Assembly (NCBI GenBank): GCA_022825665.1
Contig: JAJDWI010000035.1
Location: 1 to 57,304 of the forward strand
DNA length: 57,304 nucleotides
Reading direction: 5' to 3'
Source: Candidatus Poribacteria bacterium
GTDB lineage: Bacteria > Poribacteria > WGA-4E > WGA-3G
In this document: piece after piece, positions 26,299 through 35,437 of the stretch
How the letters are laid out: each line of letters begins with the position of its first letter
How positions within the stretch are numbered: position 1 is the first letter of the stretch
Position numbers and translations under genes: made by a program
Notes under the pieces: model-generated
The model's input: the letters and a program-made list of their open reading frames with translations, nothing else
Databases searched by the model: none
What the model was told of the DNA's origin: nothing

Positions 26299-27159
26299 TT
26301 AATAGATTGCTACCCCATTATCAGATGCAATTTTCCGTACATTCGTGTTCGCAAGTGGAATTTTCTCCAACGGCAGATGTTCGATTAACCCATAGCCATC
26401 GGGATAAAGTTCGTTAAACCGCTTTAATGCCACCCCGATTTCCAATTCTCCCTCACCAGGAACCTCTTCATTCAGGTGTAAAACCAATCCGTTTTCAACG
26501 CGAATGTCCTTAATATGTGCCATAGGAGCAACCGGTCCCATTACATCAAAAATATAATTAAGCCTTGCTTCACTTTCATATACCTGTCTGAGTGTTTGAA
26601 AATGGTTAACAAAATCCATCACAATCCGTAATCTATCAGAACCTACACTCTCAACTATCTCTCTACATGTCTCAGGTGAATCCATAATTGAGACAGCATG
26701 TGTTTCCATAACAAGTGTCAACGCTTCACGTTCTGCATTCTCCGCAATTGGCTTTAACGTCTCAATCAACCTTTCCATCGATTCTGGTAGATAGTTATCC
26801 TTGTGTGAAGTCCATGCGCCATCAGGATTTAAACTACCAGGACGAAATAGATAATGTTGTGCCCCAAGTTCCCGCGCCACTCTCATACCACAATTGACCG
26901 CTTCAATCGCTGCCTCACGGACTGAAGCACTCGGATCAAACAGACATTCAGAATACGTTATACCAAATTGTACCAAATCAAGTTGTGCTTTTTCAAGGAG
27001 AAATCTACATCGCGTGATTTCTTCTGGGGAAACAAGCGGAATATTGGAACTTGCAAAATGGTAACTCACCCCTGTAAACTTCAATTCCTGAACCGCATCT
27101 ATCTCTTCTTGATTCAGCGTTCTGAAATCTCCAGTGATACCAACAACACCCAGTCTCAT
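26299..27159 (-). CDS. Sugar phosphate isomerase/epimerase (AP-endonuclease-2-like TIM barrel)
   Basis: A 286-residue xylose-isomerase-like TIM barrel. Metal ligands of this superfamily can be placed: Glu in LVMETH (about 155), Asp in IVMDFVNH (about 181), His in PMAHIKDI (about 215) and Glu in GLIEHLP (about 265). The N terminus RLGVVGITGDFRTL is typical. The ATG follows GGAG by eight bases and lies five bases after the stop of the cyclase-AAA gene, so the two are translationally close. Such enzymes isomerise or epimerise sugars or inositol derivatives; the substrate is unknown. Confidence 0.85.
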   Translation of the reverse strand: MRLGVVGITGDFRTLNQEEIDAVQELKFTGVSYHFASSNIPLVSPEEITRCRFLLEKAQLDLVQFGITYSECLFDPSASVREAAIEAVNCGMRVARELGAQHYLFRPGSLNPDGAWTSHKDNYLPESMERLIETLKPIAENAEREALTLVMETHAVSIMDSPETCREIVESVGSDRLRIVMDFVNHFQTLRQVYESEARLNYIFDVMGPVAPMAHIKDIRVENGLVLHLNEEVPGEGELEIGVALKRFNELYPDGYGLIEHLPLEKIPLANTNVRKIASDNGVAIY

Positions 27160-27164
27160 AATGT

Positions 27165-30100
27165 TTACTCCACATTTAACTTTTGCAACAACTCACGCGC
27201 CTCTATCAAATCAACAGTTTCAAACCCTTCTGTGAACCACTCATAGATCGGTTTAAGAAGCCTATATGCAGCTTCATGTCTATCCTGTGCAATCAAAAGC
27301 CTACTAAAACTAACAGCAGTTCGCAGCTCCCACAATTTCGCTTCTTGGTGCCGGGCAATAGACAATGCCTTTTCAAAGCATACCTCCGCTTCAGAACATC
27401 TATCTTGTTCAGTAGAATCCAAAGGAGTATCTTTATCCAACTTTAGCAACAGTTCACCTTTGAGTCGATTGAGTTCTGCTTCATTTGTCCGTTCACCGCT
27501 CTCAGCAGCAGCTTCAAATGCTTTTTTTATTGTCTGAAGCCCTTCTTGCACCTTTCCACAATGTCCATAAGCATGCGCAAGCATTCCAAGGTAAACCGGA
27601 CGTAATACTCTTGATCGATTTGCCTCCCATTCAGCAATTCCTTCCTGAATCAAGGCTAAACCCTCCTCGTGTGGTTCCTTTGAATTCTCCTGTAATGCCC
27701 AACCTTTCATTATCTTACCCGTTGGTGCCCACACAGAAAAACCATGTTCCTTGCATATCGCACTGAGTTCTGTCGCATACTTGTCTACTTTCTCAGTCTC
27801 GCGACGTTGTTGATACAGTATGCCACCAAAATGTAAAGACACTACTTGACTGAACGGATGCCGACGTTCCTCTCCCATCTTTTGGGAAGCATCTAATTGT
27901 TCTAACGCTTGTTCTGGGTAACCTAAACACCATACCAATGGTGCAGCATAAGCACGCAAAGTCATACCAGGGTCAGCAAGATAGTGAAAAAAGGTATCTA
28001 CCGGGTGTTGGTGTGGGTCATAACGTGAAATGCCTGCTTCAACATGGGCACGTGCCATCTTCAACTCACCAAGGTAATATAATGTTGCACCTAATGCACG
28101 ATGTGCTTCAACTTCAAACACATCATTCTCTTGTTGCTGTGCCATCACAAGACACTGTTCCCCTAACTCACGTGCTGTCTGTAATTTGGCACGCACCAAA
28201 TAACAAAGCCACAATCCAAACAGAATCGGAAACCGCACAAGCATACGTTCATGGTTCGGCATCGTTTCTAACAACGCTTTTGCGCGTGTATATGTCTTCT
28301 CTACTTCAGGTGCGGCATATCCCATCGTTGCAATTAGAGCTGGACCCAACGTCGTTTGAATTACCAATTCGCGCGCAGCACGACCAGAGCTTTCCGGCAT
28401 CGTTTCTAACAATGCTAATCCTTGTGTCAAGTGCCTAATTCCTTCTACATTTGCTGATCTTTCTACAGCACGTTGTCCCGCCTGTTGCCAATATTCTATA
28501 GCATGCTCAGGTAATTCACCCTCTGTGTAGTGATACGCTACCAATTCCGGTTGCGCACGTACTATATCCCCAAACGACTCACGTAACACAGTCGCAATTC
28601 GACGATGATAGGCTTGACGTGTACTCCTTAACAACGCTTGATATGCTGTCTCACGTATCATCGGATGCTTGAAAGTATAGATCTGTTTGTGTTCATGGGT
28701 CTGTCGAATCCGTAAGATTTCTGCTTCAACAAGCTGCTGTAATTCTTTATTAAGCCACGTGTTATCGTCCGTCTCCTCAGGAAATGCATGAAATGATGCA
28801 AACTGCTCGGGGTGTGCCAAAAACTCACCGGCTTCCGGTTCTTCAGTTAAACTAACAATGACCTTATACAGAAGTTCCGCTGTCCACTCTCTACCCAAGG
28901 TCGCACCAAGTTGTATGAGTTCTTTCCCAGTACCGAGTCTATCAAGACGTGCTGTCAATGATGCCTGCAGAGTCGCTGGTATTTCTGTTGATACATCTAT
29001 ATTATCCAAGTCAGATTCAAGTGCCATACGCGTCAACTCTTCCACAAACAAAGGTACACCTTCAGTTTTCGCGGCAATTTGTTTAGATATATTCGCAGGG
29101 ATTGTCTGTTCACCTGCTACCTCCAAAATCATCTGCGAAACTTGTTTAGCATTCAGACGCCTCAACGTCATCTGAGTTACCCACGCTAACTCTGTAAGTG
29201 TTTTCAGTTTTGCCCGACCTGCGACATACGTACTATCTTGATTGACACCCATTTCAGATCGGGAGGTTAAGATCGCAAGAAGTGCTGCTGATTCCACACG
29301 GGAGATCAACAGATGTAAGAAATCCAATGTAGATGGATCAGCCCAATGCAGATCTTCGGCTATTAACAATAGCGGTTTTTTCTGGGCAGTTTTCAGAAAT
29401 ATCTGAACGAGTACTTGTAACGTTCGTCTTCTTCGTTGTGCTGGTTTCAATTCCACCGATAGATAGTCACCATCTATCTCTAATAACTCTGCTAATAGAG
29501 GTAAAGAATTTACTGACATTTCATGGGATTGTAGAAATTGCTCCAATTTTTGCAATCGTGTGCTACCCGTGTCCATCTCTCCGAACTGTAAGAGTTGTTG
29601 TCGCAATAGGGACAGAATAGGATAAAGTGGACTGTTCTGAGAATCTGGAGAACCTCGGCATTCTAAGATTTGTGCCCCAGAATCCACAGCTTCCTCGGCA
29701 ATAACCGCAACAATGCGCGATTTGCCAATACCCGCTTCACCTTCAATCAATACAACCTGACCCGATGATGTTATCGCACGTTTCCATCGAGACTTTAAGG
29801 TCGCAACTTGACGTGTTCTCCCAATTAATGGTGTCACACTGTTCTGCTGTTGAGGTGTAGCCTGCTCGCGTCTGAATACTGGTAGGGCACCGTCTGGGTG
29901 TTCATCAAGTATCTGGTAAATCGGTACAGGTTGTGAAATACCTTTCAACTCAATTGTACCCATGTCTTGATAGGTAAAATAATCTTCAATTAATCTGAGT
30001 GTAGTTTCGCCAATCACGATACCGTTGGGAGGGGCAACTTGCTGCATACGCGCCGCAATATTCGGTGTTTTGCCTACAATGTCTATCGCATCACCGTAAT

Positions 30101-30629
30101 AACGTTCAAAAGATGACATATTCGCGCTGGACTTGCTGGTCGGCATGCCTACTTCCCAAACAACTACCAAACCAGTATCTATACTTAAACGCACCTGAAC
30201 CGCAATACCGAATGTCTCTATTAAACGGGTATTTAGTTTTTCTAACGCAGCAACAATACCCAATCCTGACTGTACAGCCCTTCGTGTCGCATCTTCATGC
30301 GCAATAGGATATCCAAAGTAGACTAAGATGCCATCGCCAAAATATCGGGCAATGTGACCATCGTATTCTAATACGACATCCGCAACAGAGGCACGATACG
30401 CATCCAACACTTGACGTAAATCCTCTGGATCTAACTGTTCTGTCAAGGCAGTTGAATCTATCACATCACAGAACAAAACGGTCAACTGCCGTCTTTCTGC
30501 CTTGTTGATAGGTGCTGCACTGAGCGAAGTGTCCGATTCATCAAGTGCTTGACCACAATCACCACAATACTTCACTGATGGATTCATAAAACCACAGTCA
30601 GGACACCGCTTTTGTATTAGGCTTTTCAT
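27165..30629 (-). CDS. Class III adenylate/guanylate cyclase-AAA ATPase-TPR regulator
   Basis: A 1154-residue multidomain protein. A zinc ribbon (CPDCG, then CGDCG, residues 9-25) leads to a class III cyclase homology domain (VLFCDVIDSTALTEQLD, ARYFGDGILVYFGYP, GKTPNIAARMQ; about 45-235) with both metal-binding Asp regions present. An AAA_16-type ATPase follows with Walker A GEAGIGKS (about 298) and Walker B LLLIAEDLHWAD. The last 450 residues are helical TPR-like repeats. The architecture is that of signal-sensing cyclases fused to STAND ATPases. It may make cAMP, and a CRP-like protein is encoded at 38091, but no direct link is shown. It leads an operon with the isomerase at 26299. Confidence 0.92.
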   Translation of the reverse strand: MKSLIQKRCPDCGFMNPSVKYCGDCGQALDESDTSLSAAPINKAERRQLTVLFCDVIDSTALTEQLDPEDLRQVLDAYRASVADVVLEYDGHIARYFGDGILVYFGYPIAHEDATRRAVQSGLGIVAALEKLNTRLIETFGIAVQVRLSIDTGLVVVWEVGMPTSKSSANMSSFERYYGDAIDIVGKTPNIAARMQQVAPPNGIVIGETTLRLIEDYFTYQDMGTIELKGISQPVPIYQILDEHPDGALPVFRREQATPQQQNSVTPLIGRTRQVATLKSRWKRAITSSGQVVLIEGEAGIGKSRIVAVIAEEAVDSGAQILECRGSPDSQNSPLYPILSLLRQQLLQFGEMDTGSTRLQKLEQFLQSHEMSVNSLPLLAELLEIDGDYLSVELKPAQRRRRTLQVLVQIFLKTAQKKPLLLIAEDLHWADPSTLDFLHLLISRVESAALLAILTSRSEMGVNQDSTYVAGRAKLKTLTELAWVTQMTLRRLNAKQVSQMILEVAGEQTIPANISKQIAAKTEGVPLFVEELTRMALESDLDNIDVSTEIPATLQASLTARLDRLGTGKELIQLGATLGREWTAELLYKVIVSLTEEPEAGEFLAHPEQFASFHAFPEETDDNTWLNKELQQLVEAEILRIRQTHEHKQIYTFKHPMIRETAYQALLRSTRQAYHRRIATVLRESFGDIVRAQPELVAYHYTEGELPEHAIEYWQQAGQRAVERSANVEGIRHLTQGLALLETMPESSGRAARELVIQTTLGPALIATMGYAAPEVEKTYTRAKALLETMPNHERMLVRFPILFGLWLCYLVRAKLQTARELGEQCLVMAQQQENDVFEVEAHRALGATLYYLGELKMARAHVEAGISRYDPHQHPVDTFFHYLADPGMTLRAYAAPLVWCLGYPEQALEQLDASQKMGEERRHPFSQVVSLHFGGILYQQRRETEKVDKYATELSAICKEHGFSVWAPTGKIMKGWALQENSKEPHEEGLALIQEGIAEWEANRSRVLRPVYLGMLAHAYGHCGKVQEGLQTIKKAFEAAAESGERTNEAELNRLKGELLLKLDKDTPLDSTEQDRCSEAEVCFEKALSIARHQEAKLWELRTAVSFSRLLIAQDRHEAAYRLLKPIYEWFTEGFETVDLIEARELLQKLNVE

Positions 30630-30723
30630 AAATGATTATAGGACTTTAACGAAAATAATACTTAGTTGGGTTTTGTGTTTTCATTATATTATAGTGAAAT
30701 CCAAAAATATGCTCACACTCCGT

Positions 30724-30805
30724 GGTAGGTACGGTTTCATGAAGATTAAAAAATAATTCGGTAATTTGGACCTAAACCCGGTAGGTTCGGTTTCCTAACC
30801 GCACC
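30724..30805. repeat. REP split by half of a nested palindromic element
   Basis: The left half of a REP (GGTAGGTACGGTTTC, 30724-30738) is cut at its tip by ATGAAGATTAAAAAATAATT and the following bases to 30778. This is the arm of the element also seen at 45319-45431. A complete REP (30781-30805) follows. The right arm and the right half of the outer REP are missing. Confidence 0.75.
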
Positions 30806-30832
30806 ATAAACGTCAATTTAGTGATTCTTACC

Positions 30833-30977
30833 TGTCTGAACCAGGGTTTTCAGGATAAGAGATTTATATGCCAATATTCCTTTGCAAAAGATGGCCCTTC
30901 ATCCTGGACAACGGGATATATACTCACAAACTCCTAATCCTGGAAATCCTGAAATCCTGAAAATCCTGGTTCAGACA
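30833..30977. mobile_element. 145-bp MITE with 25-bp terminal inverted repeats
   Basis: The element starts TGTCTGAACCAGGG and ends CCTGGTTCAGACA. The first and last 25 bases are inverted repeats with about one mismatch. The interior has no coding potential. A second copy, running off the window edge, starts at 57183, and single ends occur at 13382-13479, 35350-35372 and 39903-39945. It is non-autonomous; no matching transposase is in the window. Confidence 0.8.
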
Positions 30978-30985
30978 TAATACAT

Positions 30986-31015
30986 GTCGGAGTCGCTTTG
31001 CTCGCTCCGACCTAC
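30986..31015. repeat. Inverted REP (CTAC end) next to the MITE
   Basis: GTCGGAG (30986-30992) pairs with CTCCGAC (31005-31011), followed by CTAC, the complement of GTAG. The linker between this REP and the MITE end is the same as at 57175-57190, in the opposite orientation. Confidence 0.8.
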
Positions 31016-31134
31016 GCGTTTCATTTCGGGTGTTGCAAGCGAGAACTGACGGACATATAAACTATTTGTAACAATCATTAATAGAGGATTCATAGAACTA
31101 AATAACCCTGTCACAATTATATGAAAATTAAAGG

Positions 31135-31857
31135 TTAATAACCACCCTTAATTTGATGCAGATATTCAGCGAGTTCTTCATCACTCGGCTCGCGTTTGTG
31201 CGCCTCCTGTAAATAATTTATCGCCTTATCCCTTATTCCGATTTTCATATAAAACGAACCGAGATTGCGATACGGAGCAGCGTATGTAGACTTCAATTCT
31301 ATTGCTCGAAGGTAATATGTATAGGCATCTAATAGATGGTCTTTTGTAGGTCCAATCAACATATTTAGTGTCGTATCAGTATTTCCATAATATGGAAATA
31401 CTGCCGCACCTTTTTGCTTGGCAGTTTCTTCTAAGGCTTTTGCTATTTCAGATGAACTTGTAATAATACGAAAATAACCGGACTCCACATTTTGGATTGC
31501 TACATCGAGTTCCGTAAGTGCGTCTTTCACAGATCCATCCACACTTGTATCTTTCCATGAGGGCCAATCCGGACCAGCATTTTTCAATCCAAGGTCGTAA
31601 TGGACAGCACCCAGATCGTTGCAAATTTCAGCGTTCTCAGGTCGCAACTCTAATGCTTCTTCATACAATTGTATAGCATGACCGTATTTCTGGGCAGTAT
31701 ATGCATTCTCTGCGTCCATCCGAATTGATCTAAAGTCAATGCTCTCCTCATTGCTTTCTAAAACAGTTGGCGTGTCCTTACCACCCAAGAAATGGATCGT
31801 AAGAATAAGGACAATCGACAGGCAAACAATAATGATTGTAGGTAGCTGCAGTTTCAT
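31135..31857 (-). CDS. Membrane-anchored TPR protein
   Basis: A 240-residue protein with an N-terminal hydrophobic anchor (TIIIVCLSIVLILTIHFLGG) followed by tetratricopeptide units: AQKYGHAIQLYEEALELRPE with NAEICNDLGAVHYDLG, and LDAYTYYLRAIELKSTYAAP with YRNLGSFYMKIGIRDKA. It is probably exposed outside the cytoplasmic membrane as a scaffold. The ATG at 31857 has GGAGA about eight bases upstream. The open frame runs on to 31968, but that stretch overlaps an intergenic REP and is not coding. The gene is upstream-isolated by repeats on both sides. Confidence 0.8.
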   Translation of the reverse strand: MKLQLPTIIIVCLSIVLILTIHFLGGKDTPTVLESNEESIDFRSIRMDAENAYTAQKYGHAIQLYEEALELRPENAEICNDLGAVHYDLGLKNAGPDWPSWKDTSVDGSVKDALTELDVAIQNVESGYFRIITSSSEIAKALEETAKQKGAAVFPYYGNTDTTLNMLIGPTKDHLLDAYTYYLRAIELKSTYAAPYRNLGSFYMKIGIRDKAINYLQEAHKREPSDEELAEYLHQIKGGY

Positions 31858-31921
31858 TTGTAATCTCCATTGGCTACTATGATGTAATAATACCCAATTA
31901 ACGAGATTTATCTTATTTTTT

Positions 31922-32018
31922 AACGGTAGGTGTGGTTTCCTAACCAATGCAGAATGCCATAAGGGCATTCTGCCGAGACCAAAAAAACTGTCAGTAGGGG
32001 CGAGGTTTCCTCGCCCGT
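31922..32018. repeat. Two GTAGG REPs flanking a perfect 10-bp hairpin
   Basis: GTAGG at 31926 opens a partial REP whose right arm is replaced by GCAGAATGCC/GGCATTCTGC (31949-31958 with 31964-31973), a perfect 10-bp hairpin. A second REP follows with GTAG at 31994 and the stem GGGCGAG/CTCGCCC (31998-32004 with 32010-32016). All lie between the TPR and HtrA genes. Confidence 0.75.
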
Positions 32019-32129
32019 GTAAACAAGACGCATCAGGTTAATTTGGTATAAGTAACATATAATGTCCGATAATTTTTCCTATAAACTATTATACCAGATT
32101 TCGTGCTTTCACATATTCCTAAAAAACAC

Positions 32130-33611
32130 TTATCTCCCGCGATTGTTTCTATTAAACGTAACAGGTATAGACATTTCTTCTCCATTTCTCTCAAAGAAAA
32201 GCCGTATTCTCATCGGGGCACGAATCTTTTCATCAACAATTTTGAATATTTCAAGTGTAGAGGTATAGATGTCGTCTATTCGGTAGATGACATCTCCCTT
32301 CTTGAGTGTCCCTGATAAACCACTATCTCTATCAATATCTGAAATGACAACCCCGCGATGCTTATATCTTCGTGCTTTATCCTTCTCCGGCTGTGTGAGT
32401 GTCAATCCCCATCTGCGCGGGGCATATTCCCAATCCAATTCATTCAGGTTCAGTGTAGTTTCTCTCATTTTTCCACGATGGATATATTCGCATTTAATCG
32501 GTTGATTTAACGGGAGTAAACGAACAACTGCCTTAAAGTCGTTTCCATCCTTTATACGATGTTCTGAAATGGTTGAAATAATGTCACCATGTTTGATACC
32601 TGCAGCACCAATAGGACTCCGCTTTTCCAGTTCTGATACCAAAACCCCGCGTGAGAAGGTAGATGTTTGAGATGCCTCTCTCCCAAATAGTTTTTCCGCC
32701 ATCTCCTGAGTCACAGACTGTATTTCCACACCAAGATATGGAGGGACAACACATCCATGTTCTATAATCCTTTCAAGAACCTTTCTTGCTTTATTTGCAG
32801 GAATTGCAAAACCAACGCCTTGCGACCCACCGCTTGTAGAGCGGATAACGGTGTTAATACCGATGAGTTGACCATGAACATTTACCAAGGCACCACCACT
32901 ATTTCCTGGGTTAACAGACGCATCTGTCTGAATCAATGCCTCATAAAAGCGGTTGTCTACCGTCATAGAACGTTGTGTCGCGCTAACAATACCAATGGTT
33001 ACCGTAGGTTGTGCATTACCGATAGATAGACCAAAAGGATTCCCTATTGCTAATGCCCATTCACCAATGAGTAGATTGTCTGAATTACCCCACTCAATTT
33101 TGGGTAAATCCTCTTTTTTATTTACTTTCAATAGAGCAAGATCCGAAAGAAAATCGTATCCAAGTATATCCGCATCAAATTCGCGTCCATCAGCGATAGT
33201 TACCCTGATTTTCTCTGCCTGTTCAATGACATGATGGTTCGTTAGGATGTGACCGTCTTTGCTGATAATTACACCTGAACCTGTCTCACGCAAGGAACGT
33301 TCACGAAGGGATGGAGGAACACCAAAAAAATAGATTTCATCAAACAATGAATACTCTTGCACAGTCTTTATAGCACTGATATTCACAACGGCTGGACTTG
33401 CCCGTTCAACTGCTGTTACAATCGCAGTTCGCCTTGATTGTGTAACTGCTCGTTGCACATTCTGCTCAGCGTGTACATCTGGTAACAGAGAAAAACAGTA
33501 AAGTGAAAGTATCACACCAATAATCGGAAGTGAAATATATCTACAACTACAATAAACATTGAGATTCTTAAGTATAATTCCTATTTTATTTAAAAAAGGT
33601 TTGTCTACCAT
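32130..33611 (-). CDS. HtrA/DegP-type serine protease with two PDZ domains
   Basis: A 493-residue exported quality-control protease. A hydrophobic segment (SLPIIGVILSLYCFSLLPDV, about 27-46) is a signal anchor or signal peptide. The trypsin-like triad is visible as His in LTNHHVIEQ (about 125), Asp in SDLALLKV (about 158) and Ser in VNPGNSGGALV (about 238). A first PDZ follows from about 300 (PPYLGVEIQSVTQEMAEK, AAGIKHGDIISTI) and a shorter second PDZ from about 410 (GVVISDIDRDSGL, KKGDVIYRID). ATG 33611 has AGGA about seven bases upstream. The protein should degrade or refold misfolded envelope proteins. The M28 peptidase lies 36 nt upstream in the same direction. Confidence 0.92.
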   Translation of the reverse strand: MVDKPFLNKIGIILKNLNVYCSCRYISLPIIGVILSLYCFSLLPDVHAEQNVQRAVTQSRRTAIVTAVERASPAVVNISAIKTVQEYSLFDEIYFFGVPPSLRERSLRETGSGVIISKDGHILTNHHVIEQAEKIRVTIADGREFDADILGYDFLSDLALLKVNKKEDLPKIEWGNSDNLLIGEWALAIGNPFGLSIGNAQPTVTIGIVSATQRSMTVDNRFYEALIQTDASVNPGNSGGALVNVHGQLIGINTVIRSTSGGSQGVGFAIPANKARKVLERIIEHGCVVPPYLGVEIQSVTQEMAEKLFGREASQTSTFSRGVLVSELEKRSPIGAAGIKHGDIISTISEHRIKDGNDFKAVVRLLPLNQPIKCEYIHRGKMRETTLNLNELDWEYAPRRWGLTLTQPEKDKARRYKHRGVVISDIDRDSGLSGTLKKGDVIYRIDDIYTSTLEIFKIVDEKIRAPMRIRLFFERNGEEMSIPVTFNRNNRGR

Positions 33612-33647
33612 CTTGCTATCCTAAATTATCATTGTTTAAAAAATCAT

Positions 33648-35024
33648 CTAAACTTTCAATTTCAATGAAATACGATACCCTTCTAAGCCAGGATCAGTAT
33701 CAACAATTTGTTGTACCTCTGCTTTTGACCTGCGTTTTGCGGGAAGACTATCCGCGTTAGCACATCGCAATGCAATCCTTGCACCGACTGAACTGGCACG
33801 CCTAAGATTATCTAACTCTACCTTTTCAAGCGTATCATAAGCAGTATGTCCAAATCCACGTCCAGATGGCGCAGAAGTCGGATCTCCCATGTGACATGAC
33901 GGCACACCTTCAAGGAAAAACGGAAAATGGTCAGAGTAAGAATGCACCTTTTGTCCAACAGGCATATCCGCATGTATCTGTTGCTGTGCCGTTTGAAAGA
34001 ATGGTTCCAAAGAATCCCAATGATGTAGAACTATTCCTTTACGACTCGTACCACCAGCTGCATCCATATTCAACATCAACTGAATGTTATCTAATTCCTC
34101 AGCATGTGCATCAACATAACGAAAAGCACCAGTGAGTCCAATCTCTTCTGTGCCAAAAGCAATAAATCTTACGGTGCGTTTTAAAATATCTGCTGTATAA
34201 GTAGAAAGCACGCGAGCAGCCTCTATCACAGAAACCATCCCTGAAGCAGGATCGTGTGCCCCCTGCGAAATGTCATGTCCATCATAGTGACATCCCAAAA
34301 CAATCATCTCGTCGGGTAAATCCTTACCCGGTAAGTCAGCAACGACATTCCATGAGGTGCGCGGTTCGTTGATGTCTGTCGTTTGCAGTCGCATTCTAAC
34401 TTTATCGTAACGCTCAAGACATCGTGTCAGAAAATCTCCATCCTCTTTACACACAGAGATACCAGGTATCGGGGCAGCTCTATTGTTCTGCAGACTACCA
34501 GTTTCCGGTCCAACACCAGGATGTTCACTGACGAAGATAAACGCACTTGCACCACCCAGAACTGCCCTTTCATACTTCTCCTTACGATGCACCCATCTAC
34601 CAAGGTCTCTTGGTGAGGAACTTTTTGCCATCACGAGTTTACCACGGGCATTATCTCCAAGTTCACTGTATTCTGGAGGGCTGCCATGTCCAACAGACAC
34701 GAGTTCACCAATAATATCATCTGCGGGACAGTAAGGTAACGAAATGCAATGAAGTGTTCGTTCAATCGGTTCTGTTATTGTTAACGTAGCTGCTCCTCGC
34801 GTCCAACCTGCGTAAGGGTACTCCTCTAATCGGACGTTCTTAAGTCCATAACGTGTAAATGTCTCTGAAATAAATTGAGCAGCCTTGTACTCTTCAGGTG
34901 TTCCTGCAAAACGGGAACCGAAGTCATCGCACAATACAGTAAGATTGTCCATGACTTCTCTACTCGTATATATATCACCGACCATCTGCTGGTCTATATT
35001 CAAATAGGGGTTTTTGTTATTCAT
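33648..35024 (-). CDS. M28 family zinc metallopeptidase
   Basis: A 458-residue M28 aminopeptidase-like protein. The zinc ligands can be placed: His and following Asp in GCHYDGHD, the bridging Asp in GAHDPASG, the catalytic Glu pair in FGTEEIGL, Asp in LNMDAAGG and the last His in GFGHTAYDT. A PA-like insert sits between about residues 100 and 210. There is no obvious signal peptide, so it is probably cytoplasmic. The start at ATG 35024 has AAAGGA very close upstream. It is followed by htrA in the same direction with 36 nt between, so the two may be co-transcribed. Confidence 0.9.
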   Translation of the reverse strand: MNNKNPYLNIDQQMVGDIYTSREVMDNLTVLCDDFGSRFAGTPEEYKAAQFISETFTRYGLKNVRLEEYPYAGWTRGAATLTITEPIERTLHCISLPYCPADDIIGELVSVGHGSPPEYSELGDNARGKLVMAKSSSPRDLGRWVHRKEKYERAVLGGASAFIFVSEHPGVGPETGSLQNNRAAPIPGISVCKEDGDFLTRCLERYDKVRMRLQTTDINEPRTSWNVVADLPGKDLPDEMIVLGCHYDGHDISQGAHDPASGMVSVIEAARVLSTYTADILKRTVRFIAFGTEEIGLTGAFRYVDAHAEELDNIQLMLNMDAAGGTSRKGIVLHHWDSLEPFFQTAQQQIHADMPVGQKVHSYSDHFPFFLEGVPSCHMGDPTSAPSGRGFGHTAYDTLEKVELDNLRRASSVGARIALRCANADSLPAKRRSKAEVQQIVDTDPGLEGYRISLKLKV

Positions 35025-35437
35025 AGTCCTTTATTAATTTCTCATAGTTTTTTCAGCAGGACTTATGCACAAATGGTAAACGCGTTTTGTAAGTGCGCTG
35101 GAAGCTCACAATTCTGCTGAAAATTACAATATTTCAGTTATAATTACTATAGTTTGGACAGTTTTACTTTTGCATTTTCACAAGTCTATTAGGGACAGTG
35201 AAAATGAAAGTATTTCAATTATTATAGCAGCCGTGCTAAAAGTGTGTAACCCGAAGGTGTCGTTAATACAAAGGCATTCAGTTATCCAAATCCTATTATT
35301 TTAAATATTAAACCTTCTTTTGTAGGAGCGATCTCCGAATCTCGACCTTTTATCCTGAAAATCCTGTTTCAAACAACTTTACAACATATATCTAAGAAAT
35401 TAACGAAAACTGAATGACTTTGGTCGTTAATATTAGA
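35025..35437. other. 413-bp intergenic region with REP-type repeats
   Basis: It contains a 194-bp element (35059-35252) related to the one at 45288-45518, a REP variant with GTAGGAGCGATCTCCGAAT (35322-35350) and a single MITE end (about 35350-35372). No gene is seen. Confidence 0.7.
35059..35252. repeat. Degenerate copy of the GGACTTACGCA-bounded element
   Basis: It begins GGACTTATGCACAAATGG, then a REP-like palindrome headed by GTAA instead of GTAG (35076), then AATTCTGCTGAAAA, and ends near TGTGTAACCC (35243-35252). The left 60 bp match the outer parts of the element at 45288-45518. The right part has diverged. Confidence 0.65.

Larger units (their letters stand above)
30630..31134. other. 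505-bp intergenic region filled with mobile repeats
   Basis: Upstream of the cyclase gene the gap consists almost wholly of repeats: a REP left half (from about 30724), an arm of a palindromic miniature element (30739-30778), a complete REP (30781-30805), a 145-bp miniature element (30833-30977) and an inverted REP (30986-31015). No gene is seen. Confidence 0.85.

Noticed and set aside
30987-31020. Palindrome considered as a Rho-independent terminator
   Set aside because: No T tract follows on either strand, and the same palindrome recurs as a repeat elsewhere.
31858-31968. N-terminal extension of the TPR protein
   Set aside because: The extension lies over intergenic REP and hairpin sequence. 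A good ribosome site precedes ATG 31857 and a membrane anchor starts there.
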